From NCBI GenBank assembly GCA_009760855.2, contig WPIO01000187.1, positions 255,501 through 319,500 of the forward strand: DNA of 64,000 nucleotides. Direction: 5' to 3'. A model generated the notes under the pieces. It worked only from the letters and a program-made list of their open reading frames with translations. It had not been told where the DNA came from and did not search any database. Each line of letters begins with the position of its first letter. Position 1 is the stretch's first letter. Below, piece by piece: positions 1-35,699 of the stretch. This DNA is from Cristatella mucedo. Taxonomy: Eukaryota; Bryozoa; Phylactolaemata; Cristatellidae. The translations under genes were made by a program, and so were the position numbers.

Positions 1-97
1 GCCGTTAAAACCGGGCAGCTGTGCCGCCCGGCGCCGCTGCCCGAAAGCTGCCCCTGTCGTGGCCGCGCGCCGCTAGCTGTGCAGTTGTGCCTGACAG

Positions 98-13687
<13,590 letters not shown>

Positions 13688-13748
13688 GATGCCGGAGGTG
13701 CGTGGAGGTCGTGGAAGCGTCGTCCTCCCGATTCCCTGCACTCGTCGT

Positions 13749-13809
13749 GCTGTGCAGAGGCAATGCAGAGGCTGTGCAGAGGCAATGCAGAGCTGTGCAG
13801 AGGCAATGA
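13749..13809 (+). repeat. 21-bp minisatellite just downstream of timeless stop
   Basis: Three imperfect units of about 21 bp (ctgtgcagaggcaatgcaga and variants) lie about 60 bp after the TAA, probably in the 3' UTR. A candidate AATAAA lies at 14,399-14,404. Confidence 0.7.
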
Positions 13810-15754
13810 GCCTGCCGAGCTGGCCAGCAATTCTTGTCCACTTCGGTCGGTTGCAGAGTCTTAGGACCGGAACTTGTGGCATGTGTCGTCAAGTTCTTTT
13901 TAGCGAGCAGCGAGCGCCGTCTGTTCGGCCGCTGAGACAGTGCTTGCAGCTGGTGACCTCGGGGTGCTGACAGCAGCATGGCACCCAGCGGCCGCCGAGC
14001 AAGGAGCAAATTCGGCCTTGAAAGAAAATCTGGCTTCCCTCACCCACCCGTCACCCCCCACCCGAGCGATCCCCCTTCAGCCCGGGCTGATTGCTTTGCA
14101 CGGGCTGATTGCTTTTTCGTCTCGGCGGCAGCTGACGCGTCGTCCCGGCTTCTTGTGCTGCTCCTTCGCGGCTTCGCAGGGTCCTTGACCTTGCCTCCAT
14201 AGGGAAGCAATTTTCGCTTAGCCCTGATCACGTTGCTCTGTCGGTTGAGTAACTCTCCGTAATTTTCGCGTGGTTTCATCCATCGTCAAGCCACCTCTCT
14301 ATGCTTCACGCTTAGCTATTCGTGCAGCACCGAGAACCAGAGGTTTGAACGCCGCGACTTGCTTTCAGTGCAGTCTCGGTTTTAATGTGGAAGGCCGAAA
14401 TAAATGGTCATCGACACCTGTCTCTCGGCTGCTGTTATGCGGCCGGACTATGGTCTGGTTTTACGAAGCCCAGCTGACTCCAAGAGAGTCATTGGCTGCT
14501 GTATCTCGGATCGCTCAACTGCAGTCACCATATTCGCGGCTGCTCTGTCGTGTGGGTCGCGTCGCTCGCCTGCAGTGTCAACCCACAGAAGTGGTTGATG
14601 TGGGATCGCATGTGAGCGGATTATCAGCTGTTTATGCATATACTGGCGTCGGGCGTGTCTGGGCACGGTTGTTTACTACAGTCTCTACGTGGAGTGGATC
14701 TGTTGGCCTTCGACCTGCGAAATTCCCTTCGACCTAGAAAACCGGCGTTTGTCTGCTGGCCTGGTGCATGTCGAGCGCTTACATGTAGTAGCTACACCGT
14801 CCATCATTCCTCGCGAGGACTCGGTGCGGTTCCTAGCCATTAATCTCCTGGACAGTCGCTCTCCGAAACGGTTGGTCTCTGCCGGAGAGCTGATGTTCTC
14901 TGTTAGTTCATGTTAGTGCTATTGCTGCGAACAGTCACTCCCAAGTGAAACTTTTTTTTCTGAGGATCGTCGTAAGTAGCACTCACTTGTCATTTCGTAG
15001 TAGTACTGTCATAGTGTCATAGTCATAGTGTCATAGTCATAGTCATAGTAGTACTGTCATAGTGTCATAGTGTCAGTAGCAGCGACGCTAGTACGTTGGC
15101 CGACTGCTTGCCGCTCTGGGTGCCTTTGAGTTTTTGGTGACTCGATGTCAAGTGTGAATGCAAGTGACATAAAGCAGGCGTTCGAGCACTATCGGGCCCT
15201 GTGAGGTACACCTGCGTTAGAGACACCTGCTAGATACATCCGTCAGCGCCAGGAGGATCGTGAGGTACAGCTGTGCTTGTCAGTCACCTAGTCAGTCGCC
15301 GTCTATTAGTGGAACTTTTGGTGGATTAGTGGCCTTTTTGCATTCTCGAGCCACAAGTTGAGTAGTCACGTGGATGCACTGCTTTTCTCAAAGATTAGGC
15401 CACGTTTATATCGACATACACACCTCAACAGGTGAAACAGCGATTGGCTCGTTATGGGAGCAGACAGGATTCATCAGACCTTGCGACTACTTTGTTAATT
15501 CTACAGCCAACACCTCGGAGCGAGACGTACGTTTGGCGACTCTTGGTAACTCTGGGCATCTCCTCTTGGGCTCAGGCCACGGTTCTTTCAAATGTCAGCC
15601 CTTTCGACGGTTTGCCGCAAGCCTACCGTGTTTGTAACGGAAATGAGTTCGATTACGTACAGGCACGGCATGAGAGACGACTACTGCATCCGAGGAAGCC
15701 AGCGGGCGCGAACGAGTAACCCCCCCCCCTGGCACGGGAGGGCGTAGTGACGAA
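13810..15754. other. Intergenic stretch downstream of timeless
   Basis: No recognised gene. Contains a short direct repeat (cgggctgattgcttt twice at about 14,083-14,115), a minisatellite near 15,000 and, at its end, LTR-like sequence. The open frames here match no family I know. Confidence 0.6.
15001..15080 (+). repeat. (TCATAG/TGTCATAG)n minisatellite
   Basis: Alternating gtcatagt and catagt units with a repeated agtagtactgtcatagtgtc block. Confidence 0.85.
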
Positions 15755-15785
15755 ATATTACATATTGGTGCCCCAACGAGGCTTA
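15755..15785 (+). mobile_element. Possible LTR end with primer-binding site
   Basis: A sequence ending in CA at 15,762 is followed after three bases by tggtgccccaacgagg, the form of a tRNA primer-binding site next to a 5' LTR. I find no paired LTR or gag downstream, so the LTR start is unknown. Confidence 0.4.
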
Positions 15786-16019
15786 CCGTAATTGGGATGA
15801 GTGCACGAATTCCGAATCCTTAACTGATAATCCATTGGGGATCCAGCTCGTTGGCGGTCGGAGTCGGCAGCACCCCGGCGGGCAGACGGGGATAACAGGG
15901 GATGGCGTCCGCGATGGTAGACGGCCAGAGATCGCTGGCGGAAAGTCTAGAGAGAGGGAGAGATGCCGAGGGTCTCGTCAGCTCATGACTCGCGCTGTAG
16001 TTTGCCGACGAGTTGAGCT

Positions 16020-16165
16020 GACAGTTTTAATGGTCGAGGCTGCTGAATCAGACTCGACCTTTGTTAAGCGGAAGAAGAGCCGAAACGGCCATCAATGCCG
16101 CTTGCAGTGGGCAATAGAGGATCTCCATTGCAGGACTCGAACCCACGGCTTACAGGTTTTGCAAC
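16020..16165 (-). mobile_element. SINE fragment
   Basis: Matches the SINE body on the minus strand and includes the B box (gcaggactcgaacccacgg on the plus strand). The tRNA-like 5' end is missing. Confidence 0.6.
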
Positions 16166-16258
16166 TCGTAAATCCATGGTTAAGTCTAAACTGTTATTGG
16201 ACTTCCATTTTCCTACCGGGCCCTAAAGGGGAAATGTCGAGAAAATACCTATACAATT

Positions 16259-17105
16259 GGTCCAACCATCGAACATGCGCTTATGGTACCTTTCGAAAGA
16301 CAAATATGTTAGAACTGGGATCGAAAGTTCTGACGACTTCCACGTGAAAGAAAAATCGGTTATGCCAACCACGTCTAACCCCCAAGTTAACCGAAAGCAA
16401 CAAATCTACAGATAAAAGATGTACTGATCTCCGCATCATATGCGACTTGTATCCCAAACTTGGTAGATCGCTATAAATGATTGAAGCTTGTTGAGGTGCA
16501 TACTTTCGTAAATTAAATAATTCAACTGATATTTCACGTATCGCAATGAAATTTGAAATGCGAGTTCAGCTCTGCTTTTTTGACCTTAGTTTTTAAAATT
16601 TTTGATTTCGGTTTGATGCATATGGCTGTATACGTCATCAAACGTCTGGGAGCTTTATTTTCCGTAATCGTGGACATACAGAACCAATTGTATCAAATCG
16701 AAGTAAAAAATATGAAAAACTAGGGTAAAAAAGGCAGAGCTGAACTCACATTTAAAATTTCACTTCGATATGTGAAATATTAGTAGAGTTATTTAATTTG
16801 TAAGGCACTAACCAACCCTGGAAATGAAGCTGTACAAAAGTCACAAGTATGCACCTCAACAAGCTTCAAGCATCTATAGCGATCTACCAAGGTTCGACAA
16901 GTTAAGATACAAGTCGCGTATGATGCAGATCGGTAAATCTTTTATTTGTAGATTTGTTGCTTCCGGTTTACATCCGCGCTATGCGTGGTTTGTTTGCATA
17001 ACACATTTTTCCTTTCATGCGGAAGTCGTCAGAACTTCCGGTCCCAGTTCAAGCATATTTGTCTTTCGAAAGGTACCATAAACACATATTCGATTGTCGG
17101 ACAAA
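16259..17105. mobile_element. ~850-bp imperfect palindrome (foldback/MITE-like element)
   Basis: The left arm (16,259 to about 16,640) is repeated inverted in the right arm (about 16,690-17,105). Matching pairs include ttatggtacctttcgaaaga with its complement near the right end, gaagcttgttgaggtgcata with tatgcacctcaacaagcttc, and gagttcagctctgc with gcagagctgaactc. Arms agree at roughly 80% by eye. No coding frame is seen. Confidence 0.8.
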
Positions 17106-17226
17106 TGTTAGGTAACTTCTTGATTTTCTCCCTTAAGTGATTGATAAAGATGCTCTAGGCAGACCTCAAGCACGTTGATGCGATCGCATTAACTGCAAAT
17201 GGCCCCCCCCGTACCACTATACAAAT

Positions 17227-17385
17227 AAAATACTAGCTGATTTAGCAGCGTCATTTGTCTAGGGGCAGAAAAGCCTTAATGGCTGTCACCACCGCTCGCA
17301 GTTGGCAATAAAGGATCGCCCGCTGCAGAATTCGAAGTAAGACCTCGGTGGTGAATAGTAAGCACCTTACCTCCGAGGTTAGTTT
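17227..17385 (-). mobile_element. SINE fragment
   Basis: Minus-strand match to the SINE body (ctgtcaccaccgctcgcag on the plus strand) and 3' tail; the tRNA-like head is partial. Confidence 0.65.
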
Positions 17386-17499
17386 TCCTAAGCAAAGCGG
17401 CGGCCCAGATGTGCAATGCACAGGAGGCAGTCGACGTGGTGCGGTTGACCCCTGTATAGGTTAGGGACCCCCTGGGCGAGTTAGACCAGGAAAGGTAGA

Positions 17500-17632
17500 G
17501 GGCTGAATGTCATCTGCAGAGAAGTGAAAGCCTAGATTGTGCTTGGAGATCGCATCGGCCAGAAGGATAGTATAAACCGTGAAAAGAAGTGGACCAAGTA
17601 CAGAGAGCCCTGAGGTCCGCCGTACTTCTGCT
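17500..17632 (-). mobile_element. LINE A RT fragment
   Basis: The minus strand encodes SVLGPLLFTVYTILLADAIS then [14 protein letters not shown]; the catalytic Y-A-D-D is changed to S-A-D-D. Confidence 0.7.
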
Positions 17633-17656
17633 CTTTCGAGGATGACCATTTAATCC

Positions 17657-17770
17657 GTTCAATCAGTTTATTGATCTCAACCAACCGAGCAGACGAGGCA
17701 CTCGTAGCAATGCGTTCAACCAGTTGATTGATCTCAATCAACCGAGCAGACGAGGCACTCGTAGCAATGC
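17657..17770. repeat. 57-bp tandem duplication
   Basis: Two adjacent copies, differing at a few bases, of a unit that starts ttcaatcagtttattgatct and ends cactcgtagcaatgcg. Confidence 0.85.
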
Positions 17771-18274
17771 GTTCCGTTCTTGAGAGGCGAGAAATCAAAG
17801 GTGCCGAAATAAAGATTCCGTTGTCTACGATTATCTGGAGCATCAACTGCTAGGTCACGGGGCCCTCGATTGGTCTTTTACCTTTGATCGCGTGTCTAGT
17901 GGCTTGGGAAAGGAAAGTCGCCTAGGCGCACTCGCGAACCCATCAGCATCCCATCGCCTCCCATTTTTCCCATTTTCCTCAAAAAGAAAGAGGAGCCAAA
18001 GCACCTCAACGAATCATAAGAAAATGACGACGACCCTAGACGACGCCGCCCCTGCTGTGGAATGCTTGTCGTTTCCGCTAGAGAGCAGCGGCGAGAAAGG
18101 GTGCAAGGGTCAATCTGCATGGGTCAACCGTATGATACCACCCAAAGGCCATCCACGTCCACGGAGGTCTCGAAGCCAAACAGTCAAAGCTTTCGATGAA
18201 TTCAGTCAGAGCGCTGTTGGCCAGCACGACACAAGGTGAAGCAGCCTACAACGAATCTCGCTCTCCCACCGCAT

Positions 18275-18810
18275 AGGTAATAATTATAATAATAAAAATA
18301 ATATAATGTACTTGATAAAGGCTCCTCAGAGAACTTAATCTCTTTCTAGGGACTTTATATTTACTGCAAAGGGAAATGCAATTAAATGGTAAGTAAAATC
18401 ATGCTTGAAAAACAAACAAAATGAATAACATGGTTAGGGGTGACATGCACAGGGTCAGCATGCAAATGTGGTTAGTGGCAGCATGCACAGTGTCAGCACG
18501 CATAAGCATGTGAAGGACGAATCACAGGGACCCACTAAATGCTGTCCTAAATAGGTGTGTTTTTAAGTTCCTTTTAAATGTGGTCAGGTCATGGGATGTT
18601 CTGACGCAGGTCGGGAGGCAGTTCCAGGCTTTGGGAGCATACGAACTAAATGCACGGTCTCCAAAGGATTTGAGGTTTGTACGAGGTATTTGTAGACTGT
18701 TGGATTCCGAAAAGCGGGTGGTACGATGCTTGGCCTGATGGGGGAGTATGTCGGAGAGATAGGCTGGAGCCATAGAATGAAGAGACCTAAAAGGTTTCCC
18801 GAAGCCACAA
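18275..18810 (-). mobile_element. LINE A 3' end
   Basis: The minus strand encodes FSESNSLQIPRTNLKSFGDR, AFSSYAPKAWNCLP and LTTFKRNLKTHLF, followed by the family 3' UTR and an AT-rich (ATT)n-type tail. Confidence 0.85.
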
Positions 18811-19123
18811 CGCGGCGACAAAAGCAGCTAGCAGAAAGGAGCAAATCCGAAAAGCTACCGAGTACGCCACCATGCCGACAAACGCTCGCCACTAACGGTA
18901 CGCTTTGCAGACAGCTCGGAAAGATCTCTATACCGGCGAAATTATATTTTGAGCTGGCAATTACAATCTGCTAATAGTGGCGGAACGAAGAGCTCTCTGT
19001 GCCGTCGGCCCATCGCGGATCTTGGCAACATGGCAGCCGGCGGCCAGACTCAGAGCTCTGCTTAAAGTTCCGGAACGTATTGCGTTCTCAGAAGCGTCCG
19101 CTGCACTGTTTGCTTTCGATGAC

Positions 19124-28984
<9,861 letters not shown>

Positions 28985-30361
28985 TGCGACCTGTCGGGCG
29001 TGTAAGTACACGCTTTGTAATACAGCATAGTGTAATACACGATATATATATATATATATAGTACAATATTAAGTAATTAAGTAAGTAATAAAGTAATTAA
29101 GGTCGCATCACGACCGACCTGTCGGGCGTGCGCTCCGCTGTGCGGTCCGAGGCTCACTGGTACGAAGCAGTGGGACCTGGCTAAACCTGTGCTACAAGGT
29201 TGGACAAACTAATTAATTTAAAGTAATCTAAAGTTAGACGCGCTAGACAGCGTCGCAGCAAGTACGGCTCCCTTGAAATGCAGCGCCGTACAGAAAATCT
29301 GGCCGCGAAGCAGTGCTGCTCAAAAAAGGCAACGCGGATACCGGAAACTTTGCAATTACCGGAAACGAGGCGGAACAGTCGTGCCAGACTCGTCCATAAC
29401 CGCGGTGAATCTTTTCAGGGAGGGACTAAACTTTGACCTCGAGCGGACGCGACGGAATCGGCGGAGATTGCGTGACGTCACGCGGCGCGTGGTTGGCTGT
29501 GTGCTTGCGACATGGCAAGCTATGAGCGCGTGCGATTTCTTCCAGCGGGTGCGTTCCGCGTTAAAACAGAGGAGCGACTGGATGCCCTACACAGGCGACT
29601 CGTCTTTATAGCTACGCTTTGAACAATGAAATAATACAATAATTATTGACTGGAAATGTACGAAAGTATTCGCAATACAGACTTTATGGAAAACATTTAG
29701 CGGTCAACAAGAAGCTGGCGCTATGCATTATGGGTGCTTGAAGTTTTCAGATTACTAACAAATATTGGTCCTCCGGACGCGCTGGGGTTCCGGCGAGAGA
29801 AATAGTTGGAGTACGGCTCCATGCTAAGATTCACAATTTCCATGGTTAGTATCGCTAGGTCACACCTGCTTGCTAGGTGATTGAGCAGGTTTAAAAGGTA
29901 AATGCATATATAATTCTTTACGAAAGTTGCAAGCGCTCTCTAAAGCAATCTACTCAGAGCTGAAGAGCACTGAGGGGGCGTGCCGCCCACCCGGAAGTAG
30001 GTATGGTTAGCTACCGTGATGCCCGTTGGCCGTATTTCAAACGCGGATGCTGAATCAATATAGGTGTGCGAAGGTTTCTTTAGCCAGCTCCCAATAGAAA
30101 TACCATAGCCTTCCTAAAAGTAAGCGTCAGCGTCATTAGAAAATCGACCCTGAATGTTAGCAACGAAAGTATCGGCGCACGATTACGGCGCAACGAAGCT
30201 CGAAAGCGTTCTACAATCGCTTCCGCTTACGGCAGTCCGAAGCTCGCAGTTGAATGCGTTCAGCTGGGTTCCGATTAGGCTGAAGCTGCACCCAGAATTC
30301 ACGGTCTTTGTGCGTCAATACCGCGAATGGTCGCTTAGCAATAGCAGCAAAGGGGGAGTGA

Positions 30362-30445
30362 AACATTAAGCTGATTTAACAGCCTCGTTTATACATAGCA
30401 GCAGGAGAGCCCTCGCAGCTGTCACAGCCGCAGCCTCGTCATAGG
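30362..30445 (-). mobile_element. SINE 3' fragment
   Basis: Plus-strand taagctgatttaacagcctc is the complement of the SINE tail; the body is decayed. Confidence 0.5.
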
Positions 30446-30564
30446 TGAGCGACGCGGCATGCAAAGGCCGCAGCAGCGCCGCTTAATTGCTTTGATCGCG
30501 GCGCTATGGGGGCCGCGTAAGAGGCGACAGAGGAGGACGCCAGAGTGAGGGAGGGCGCGAGCCG

Positions 30565-30568
30565 GGGA

Positions 30569-30605
<37 letters not shown>

Positions 30606-30612
30606 AGCGGCG
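30565..30612 (+). repeat. (CGG)n microsatellite
   Basis: About 13 CGG triplets, upstream of the copy A start and on the divergent side. Confidence 0.93.
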
Positions 30613-30919
30613 TCCTGTACGGCGCACGCGCCGTTCTGAGGGCTTCGCACGAGTGCCGTCAAAATGCGCGAGGTATTCGCCGCTGCTAAACGCAATCCCT
30701 CAAGCTATTTCTGCTATGACGCATTCAGCCGCTTTGAGGTAAGCGGAGACTTCGCGGCCGGGATTGTGCGATTTGAGTTTGTCAGCTAGGGACAGCGTGG
30801 GACAGCTAAAACGCTACTGGAATTATCATTTGAGCTAAAAGGAATCTGCTCTGCCCGTGCAACTTCGTCTAGCAGGAGAAGTCGGTTATCGATAGTCGAT
30901 TATCGAATAATCGACTATA

Positions 30920-30999
30920 TATTAATATTACAGATATTACCTATATATATTATATATATATATATCGATATACCTATATATATCGATATACCTATATAT

Positions 31000-31052
<53 letters not shown>
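30920..31052. repeat. (TA)n with repeated cgatatacctatatatat units
   Basis: Three near-identical tatcgatatacctatata units lead into a pure TA run. Confidence 0.9.
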
Positions 31053-31054
<2 letters not shown>

Positions 31055-31689
31055 CCGATTTATTACCGACAATCGGGGAGCGAGGAGGCGAAATGTCGCG
31101 CAGTAAACAGAGCGCTGATCGCGGCGGCCTTTTTTCACCGGATGGTTTCCGTGCGCTCGACGAGCTTTCGCGCGTGCAGACAGCTTTCGCGCGCGCGAAG
31201 GCACGTGACCGTTGACGCGTTCGTAGTTGATCTCACGCTGCCTCCCGGCGACGCCTACAGCGGTGGGCGCGTCCGCCGTCGTCGTAGCACGGCTAACGTG
31301 CGCTTTCGTCATCTGGCGGCCAGAAGGCCAGAAGGCTAGAGCGAAACTGAAAAAGCGGTTTGAAAATTATCGACGTCGACGATGGCCCTCCGCGCAGTAA
31401 TTGAGCGGGCCCAACGTCGCCCCAACCGCTGACGATGTTTGCCTGGTGGGCGGCGAGCAAGTGGACGCGACGTGTGGACGCGCGACGACGCGTACGTTGT
31501 GGGGCAGCGAGTGTTCTTGATGTCCCTGCACCCCACCACCACCACCACCAACTCCCGCCCCGCCGATGCACGATGTAAAACCCACTGGTCCAAACGATGA
31601 CTGGCATCTGGCCAGTGGGTTAGGATGGACATAGACGCGCCATAGTTAACCGACACAATGCAGACGTGCACAATAAAATGCAATCTAGT

Positions 31690-32107
31690 TTCCATCCGTT
31701 ACTCCACAAAACCTCAAAGACTATACGGGTGTTACGCAGGAGAGTATTGTATAGCGAAATAACAGCCTAAGCGGTTTTCGGTATACATTCGGTAGCCAAA
31801 TGATTTCATCTCACGCAACAAAAAGAAATTGAGAAGCATAGCAGAGTCATGAGAGCAGTTGAGGCAGTGAGTATCGTGGAAGCAGCAGCTCAGGACCACT
31901 GGAAAGGCTGTGCCATAGTCGGCAGTAGGAGAGTATTTATCGTTGCGTACGAATCGTAGAAGTGAGTTCCACAGCCTAGGACCTGCAGAGCAAAAGCTTA
32001 CGTTCCCACTGGTCTTTAAGCGGAGGAATCGAACAGCTAATTTATTGTCCATGCAGTTCCTGAGGTTACGGGAAAGCTGAAACTGGTGCAGCAGGTCAGC
32101 TAGGTAT
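31690..32107 (-). mobile_element. LINE B 3' end
   Basis: The minus strand encodes LADLLHQFQLSRNLRNCMDN, KLAVRFLRLKTSGNVSFCSA and GPRLWNSLL, followed by the family 3' UTR. Confidence 0.85.
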
Positions 32108-32925
32108 AATAACAATAATAATAATGATACAGTTGGTATAGCATCTTCAGAGAACTCAATCTCTTTCTTGGCGCTTTAGATTTGCTGCAATTGAAGCACG
32201 ATCAAATGGTTATTAGTAGCAAGCTGAATACACAACAAGAACAACAAGCTTGAGGGCGACATGCACAGTGTCAGCATGCAAGTATGGTTCGTGACAGCAT
32301 GCACAGTGTTAGCACGAATAAGCACATAAAGGACGAGTCACAGGAACCCTCAAAATGCTGTCATAAATAAATGCGTTTTTAGTTTCTCTTGAAATGTGGA
32401 CAAGTCAGGAGAGGTCAAGACGCAGGTTGGGAGTGAGTTCCAGGCTCTGGGAGCATACGAACTAAAGGCACGGACTCCAAACGATTTGAGGTTTGTACGA
32501 GGTATTGGTAGACTCTTGGATTCCGAGAAGCAAAAGGTACGATGCAGAGCCTGGTGGAGCAGTACAATTGATAGATAGGCTGGAGCCAAAGAATGAAGAG
32601 CCCTAAAAGTGAGCGACAAAATCTTGAAGTCGATGCGTTGCTTGACTGGGAGCCAGTGCAGGTCGGCGAGAAGTGGTGTGATTTGGCAACTGTGACGCTC
32701 ACGAAAGACAAGCCTAGCTGCAGAGTTTTACACCAGCTGTAAGCACCTGATTGCACATGCCAGTTGACCAGCAAGCAGTGAGTTACAGAAGTCAAGACGG
32801 GATGTCACAAATGCATGGACCAACTCAAGTGTGATATCCCTATCTAAACAAGCCTGAATTTCAGCAGTTTCATGTTGCTGAAAGAAGGCAGACTTGACTG
32901 TGGAGCTGTGTGGTCGTCTAATCAG
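32108..32925 (-). mobile_element. LINE A 3' end
   Basis: The minus strand encodes SLTFRALHSLAPAYLSIVLL, NLKSFGVRAFSSYAPRAWNS and FQEKLKTHLF, then the 3' UTR and (ATT)n-type tail. It directly abuts the LINE B 3' end at 31,690-32,107. Confidence 0.85.
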
Positions 32926-32959
32926 AGGTCACTTTGGAACATGACACCAGGAGTTCGTG

Positions 32960-33640
32960 CAGAGATCATAGTATTGCTAAAAGAGCTAGGATGGCTGCCG
33001 GTTGATCAAAGATGCAGAGCAAAGTTCTCATGCTGACCTATAAAATATGAAGGTCAGCTAGGTACGAAGAAGCTAAGCCTCGTGGGTCAGCATAAGAACT
33101 TTGCTCGGTTTCGTTGATCAACCGGCAGCCATCCTAGCTCTCTTAGCAAAGGAGAAACACGGACAAACCTCTGGGATTCGCAAACTAACCTTGCAGCCAT
33201 ATTCATAGCCAGCTGCAGTGGTTTAGTGGCTTTTTATCGCTAGCCCAATCAGAAGAGAACTGCAATATAAATACTAGCCGAGACAGAACTAAGGAGCTAG
33301 CTAAACTTGTTGCAAGCCACCGTGGAAGACAGTTCCTTATCTTAGATAGAAATCGGACGTGATGGCTGGCTGCGGAAGCGGTCCTCTCAACGGAGCTTTC
33401 AAAATTTAAGCAGCTGTCGAAGACGACACCTAAATTCCGAGCTGACGGATGTGATGGTCGCACAGCAGCGTTACCTCTAAGACGAGCAAAGCCTTCTAGT
33501 CCAGCCATACGCTAAGGGTGTCCTATGAGCAGCAGTTCAGTTTTATCGGCGTTTAGTTTAAGGAAATTTGCCGACATTCAGGATCGAATGTCGGCAAGGC
33601 CATGCATTTAGTCTATCAGTTGTTGCAGCAGATTCCGTCG
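32960..33640 (-). mobile_element. Rearranged LINE B with inverted internal segment
   Basis: 33,060-33,640 is minus-strand LINE B with gaps (ARNLGVVFDSCLNFESSVER readable). 32,968-33,037 is the same coding stretch on the plus strand, giving a local palindrome. Confidence 0.75.
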
Positions 33641-34555
33641 CCGCGCCCGAGGCAGCAGCCGGTCGGCGGATCAGGTCAGCAGCTCAGCAGATGGAGATCA
33701 GTTACTGAAGCTGCCGAGATTGAACGAGTCGAAGAGCCGAGGGTGGATCCGCTTGGTTGTGGTCGTCTTAGGCGGACAGTACAGCAGCCCGCTCGGCTCC
33801 GCCTATTTTTCGGCGCTGCATTGAAACGAGCGACGTGTGCGTTCCTCACATAGCTGGGCGCACCGTCGTTCTCGGGTGGGTTGGTTGTACTGCCTGACCG
33901 GTGGCGTGGCTACCCGCTGCCTGACCTTGACCCCGACGAGCATTGGGCGAGTGCCTCGGTGCCGCTCGATGATTAAATATAAATAAATATAATTCAGTTG
34001 TATAGCGCCAAAACATAGCTCAATCTCTATTCATGCGCTTCACATGTGCTTCTGGGCTCGAGCCCACGCCCTCGGCCAGACCTAGATTGGGGCGAGCACC
34101 TTAACCGCATGGGTCAAACCTGCTCGGCATTGATGCAGAAGTCAAGGGGGCGGGGCAGGCGGATGTAGTTTCTCAGTGCCCGCTGATGGAGCGGCTCTCT
34201 ATCCGGGCATCGTGGGCGGACTTGCCGCCTGCTCCGCTCCTTGATCGTCGTGGCCTGCAGCCGCAGCCTGCTCGCTCTCGCAGCGTGAGTGACACGTGGC
34301 CAAGGCCAAGGCCAAGGCAGCGCTAGTTCATTGGTTTTTCATAGTGGTGGGGAGTGAAGCGTAGTGGCGACTGAGGAATGTGGTGCATCGGGGGGGGGGG
34401 GGGCAAGCGACGCCGGCGGCCATCTCGCTGCTGAGCGGAGCAATACGTAGTGCAGTATTCACCGCTGCTAAACGTAACGTATTTAGCAGCTGCAATCCCC
34501 GATGGAGGCGGCTGGGTGCCGTAGGCGATGGCCGAAGTCGCAACATCTCCACCAC

Positions 34556-34576
34556 AGAGACGGAGAGATAGAGAGG

Positions 34577-34636
<60 letters not shown>

Positions 34637-34852
34637 AAGAGAGAAAAAAGAGAGAGAGCGAGAGAGAAATAGAGAGACAGAAACACACACAGAAAAGAGA
34701 GAGGGAGAGAGAAAGAGGGAGAGAGAGAGAGAGAGAGCGAGAGAGAAAGAGAGAGACAGAGACACATACAGAAAAAGAGAGAGGGAGAGAGAAAGATATA
34801 GGAAGAGGCAGAAAGAGAAACAAAAAGAGAGAGAGAGAGAGAGAGAAAGGTG
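34556..34852 (+). repeat. (GA)n microsatellite
   Basis: About 300 bp of GA repeats with GAAA and ACACACA interruptions. Confidence 0.95.
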
Positions 34853-35699
34853 GCACTGGCAGACACGAGCCGCCGAAAGTTACACTCTCCGCTTACACTT
34901 ATCCTCGCCTATCAGAATATGCTGCACCAATCGTTTCAATCAGCAACCGTCCTCAGCTATCAGCACCTTGCAGCGAAACTGTCAGGCATTTTCACCGGTC
35001 AGCGAGCCAAAGTCGATTAGGCGACAGGGCCGACTTAGAGTCGGCAGGCGATAAGTCGACTCCATGTAGCGAAACATCTTCGCGCCGCCGAAGAAATGCC
35101 CTAGCACGAGCAGCATATGAAATGCCAACATTGGGATACATTACAATGCGGAGTACATCCGTACTGTAGCCTCGGTGGATGTCGCTACGGCTAACGCTGG
35201 ACATGCACACTTTGCCCGCCGTACCTAACCAGGCGCAGCGCCGAAGCGCCGCTGTTCGCAGGCGATCTTGGCCGCGTCTATCTAGGAGTGGGGCTGTGCT
35301 CGAACTGAGGGGAGCGCTTACGAGGAGCGCGAATGTCGTTCAGCGTCAGGTGGTCGCTCGCTCGCTCACCTGTAGTCGGTCGGTAGCGGGACTTCGAAGC
35401 AGGGCGCCGAGCCGACGAAGTACACTGCTGCCTCCAGATGGATGCAAGGAGGAAGTTCAACGCACAGTCATCAGCGGCTCGCTCAAGCGGAGCGACCTAG
35501 CCTTTCCGGATGCTACGCCTGCACCTCTGTTGAAGGGGTGGGGCCAAGTCGCATCGCCACCGGCCGCCGAAGATCTGCGCCAGCATACGGGTAGCGAGTG
35601 GGGTCGATGGCCCGGCGTGTTGCAATTCTGCCTCCTATTCCGTTCCGAGTGCTCCCCGCCGCCTTCCACGCACTTGTTGTTTGCTCACTCTCGAGCGGC

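Larger units (their letters stand above)
29062..31689. other. 5' flank of copy A
   Basis: Possible promoter side of copy A, with TA repeats at 29,041-29,060 and 30,920-31,052, a (CGG)n tract and a SINE scrap. I see no clear TATA or conserved coding sequence. Confidence 0.5.

Noticed and set aside
17892-18239. 115-residue frame as a separate gene
   Set aside because: No recognisable domain, no splice partner, next to repeat fragments; cannot be supported.
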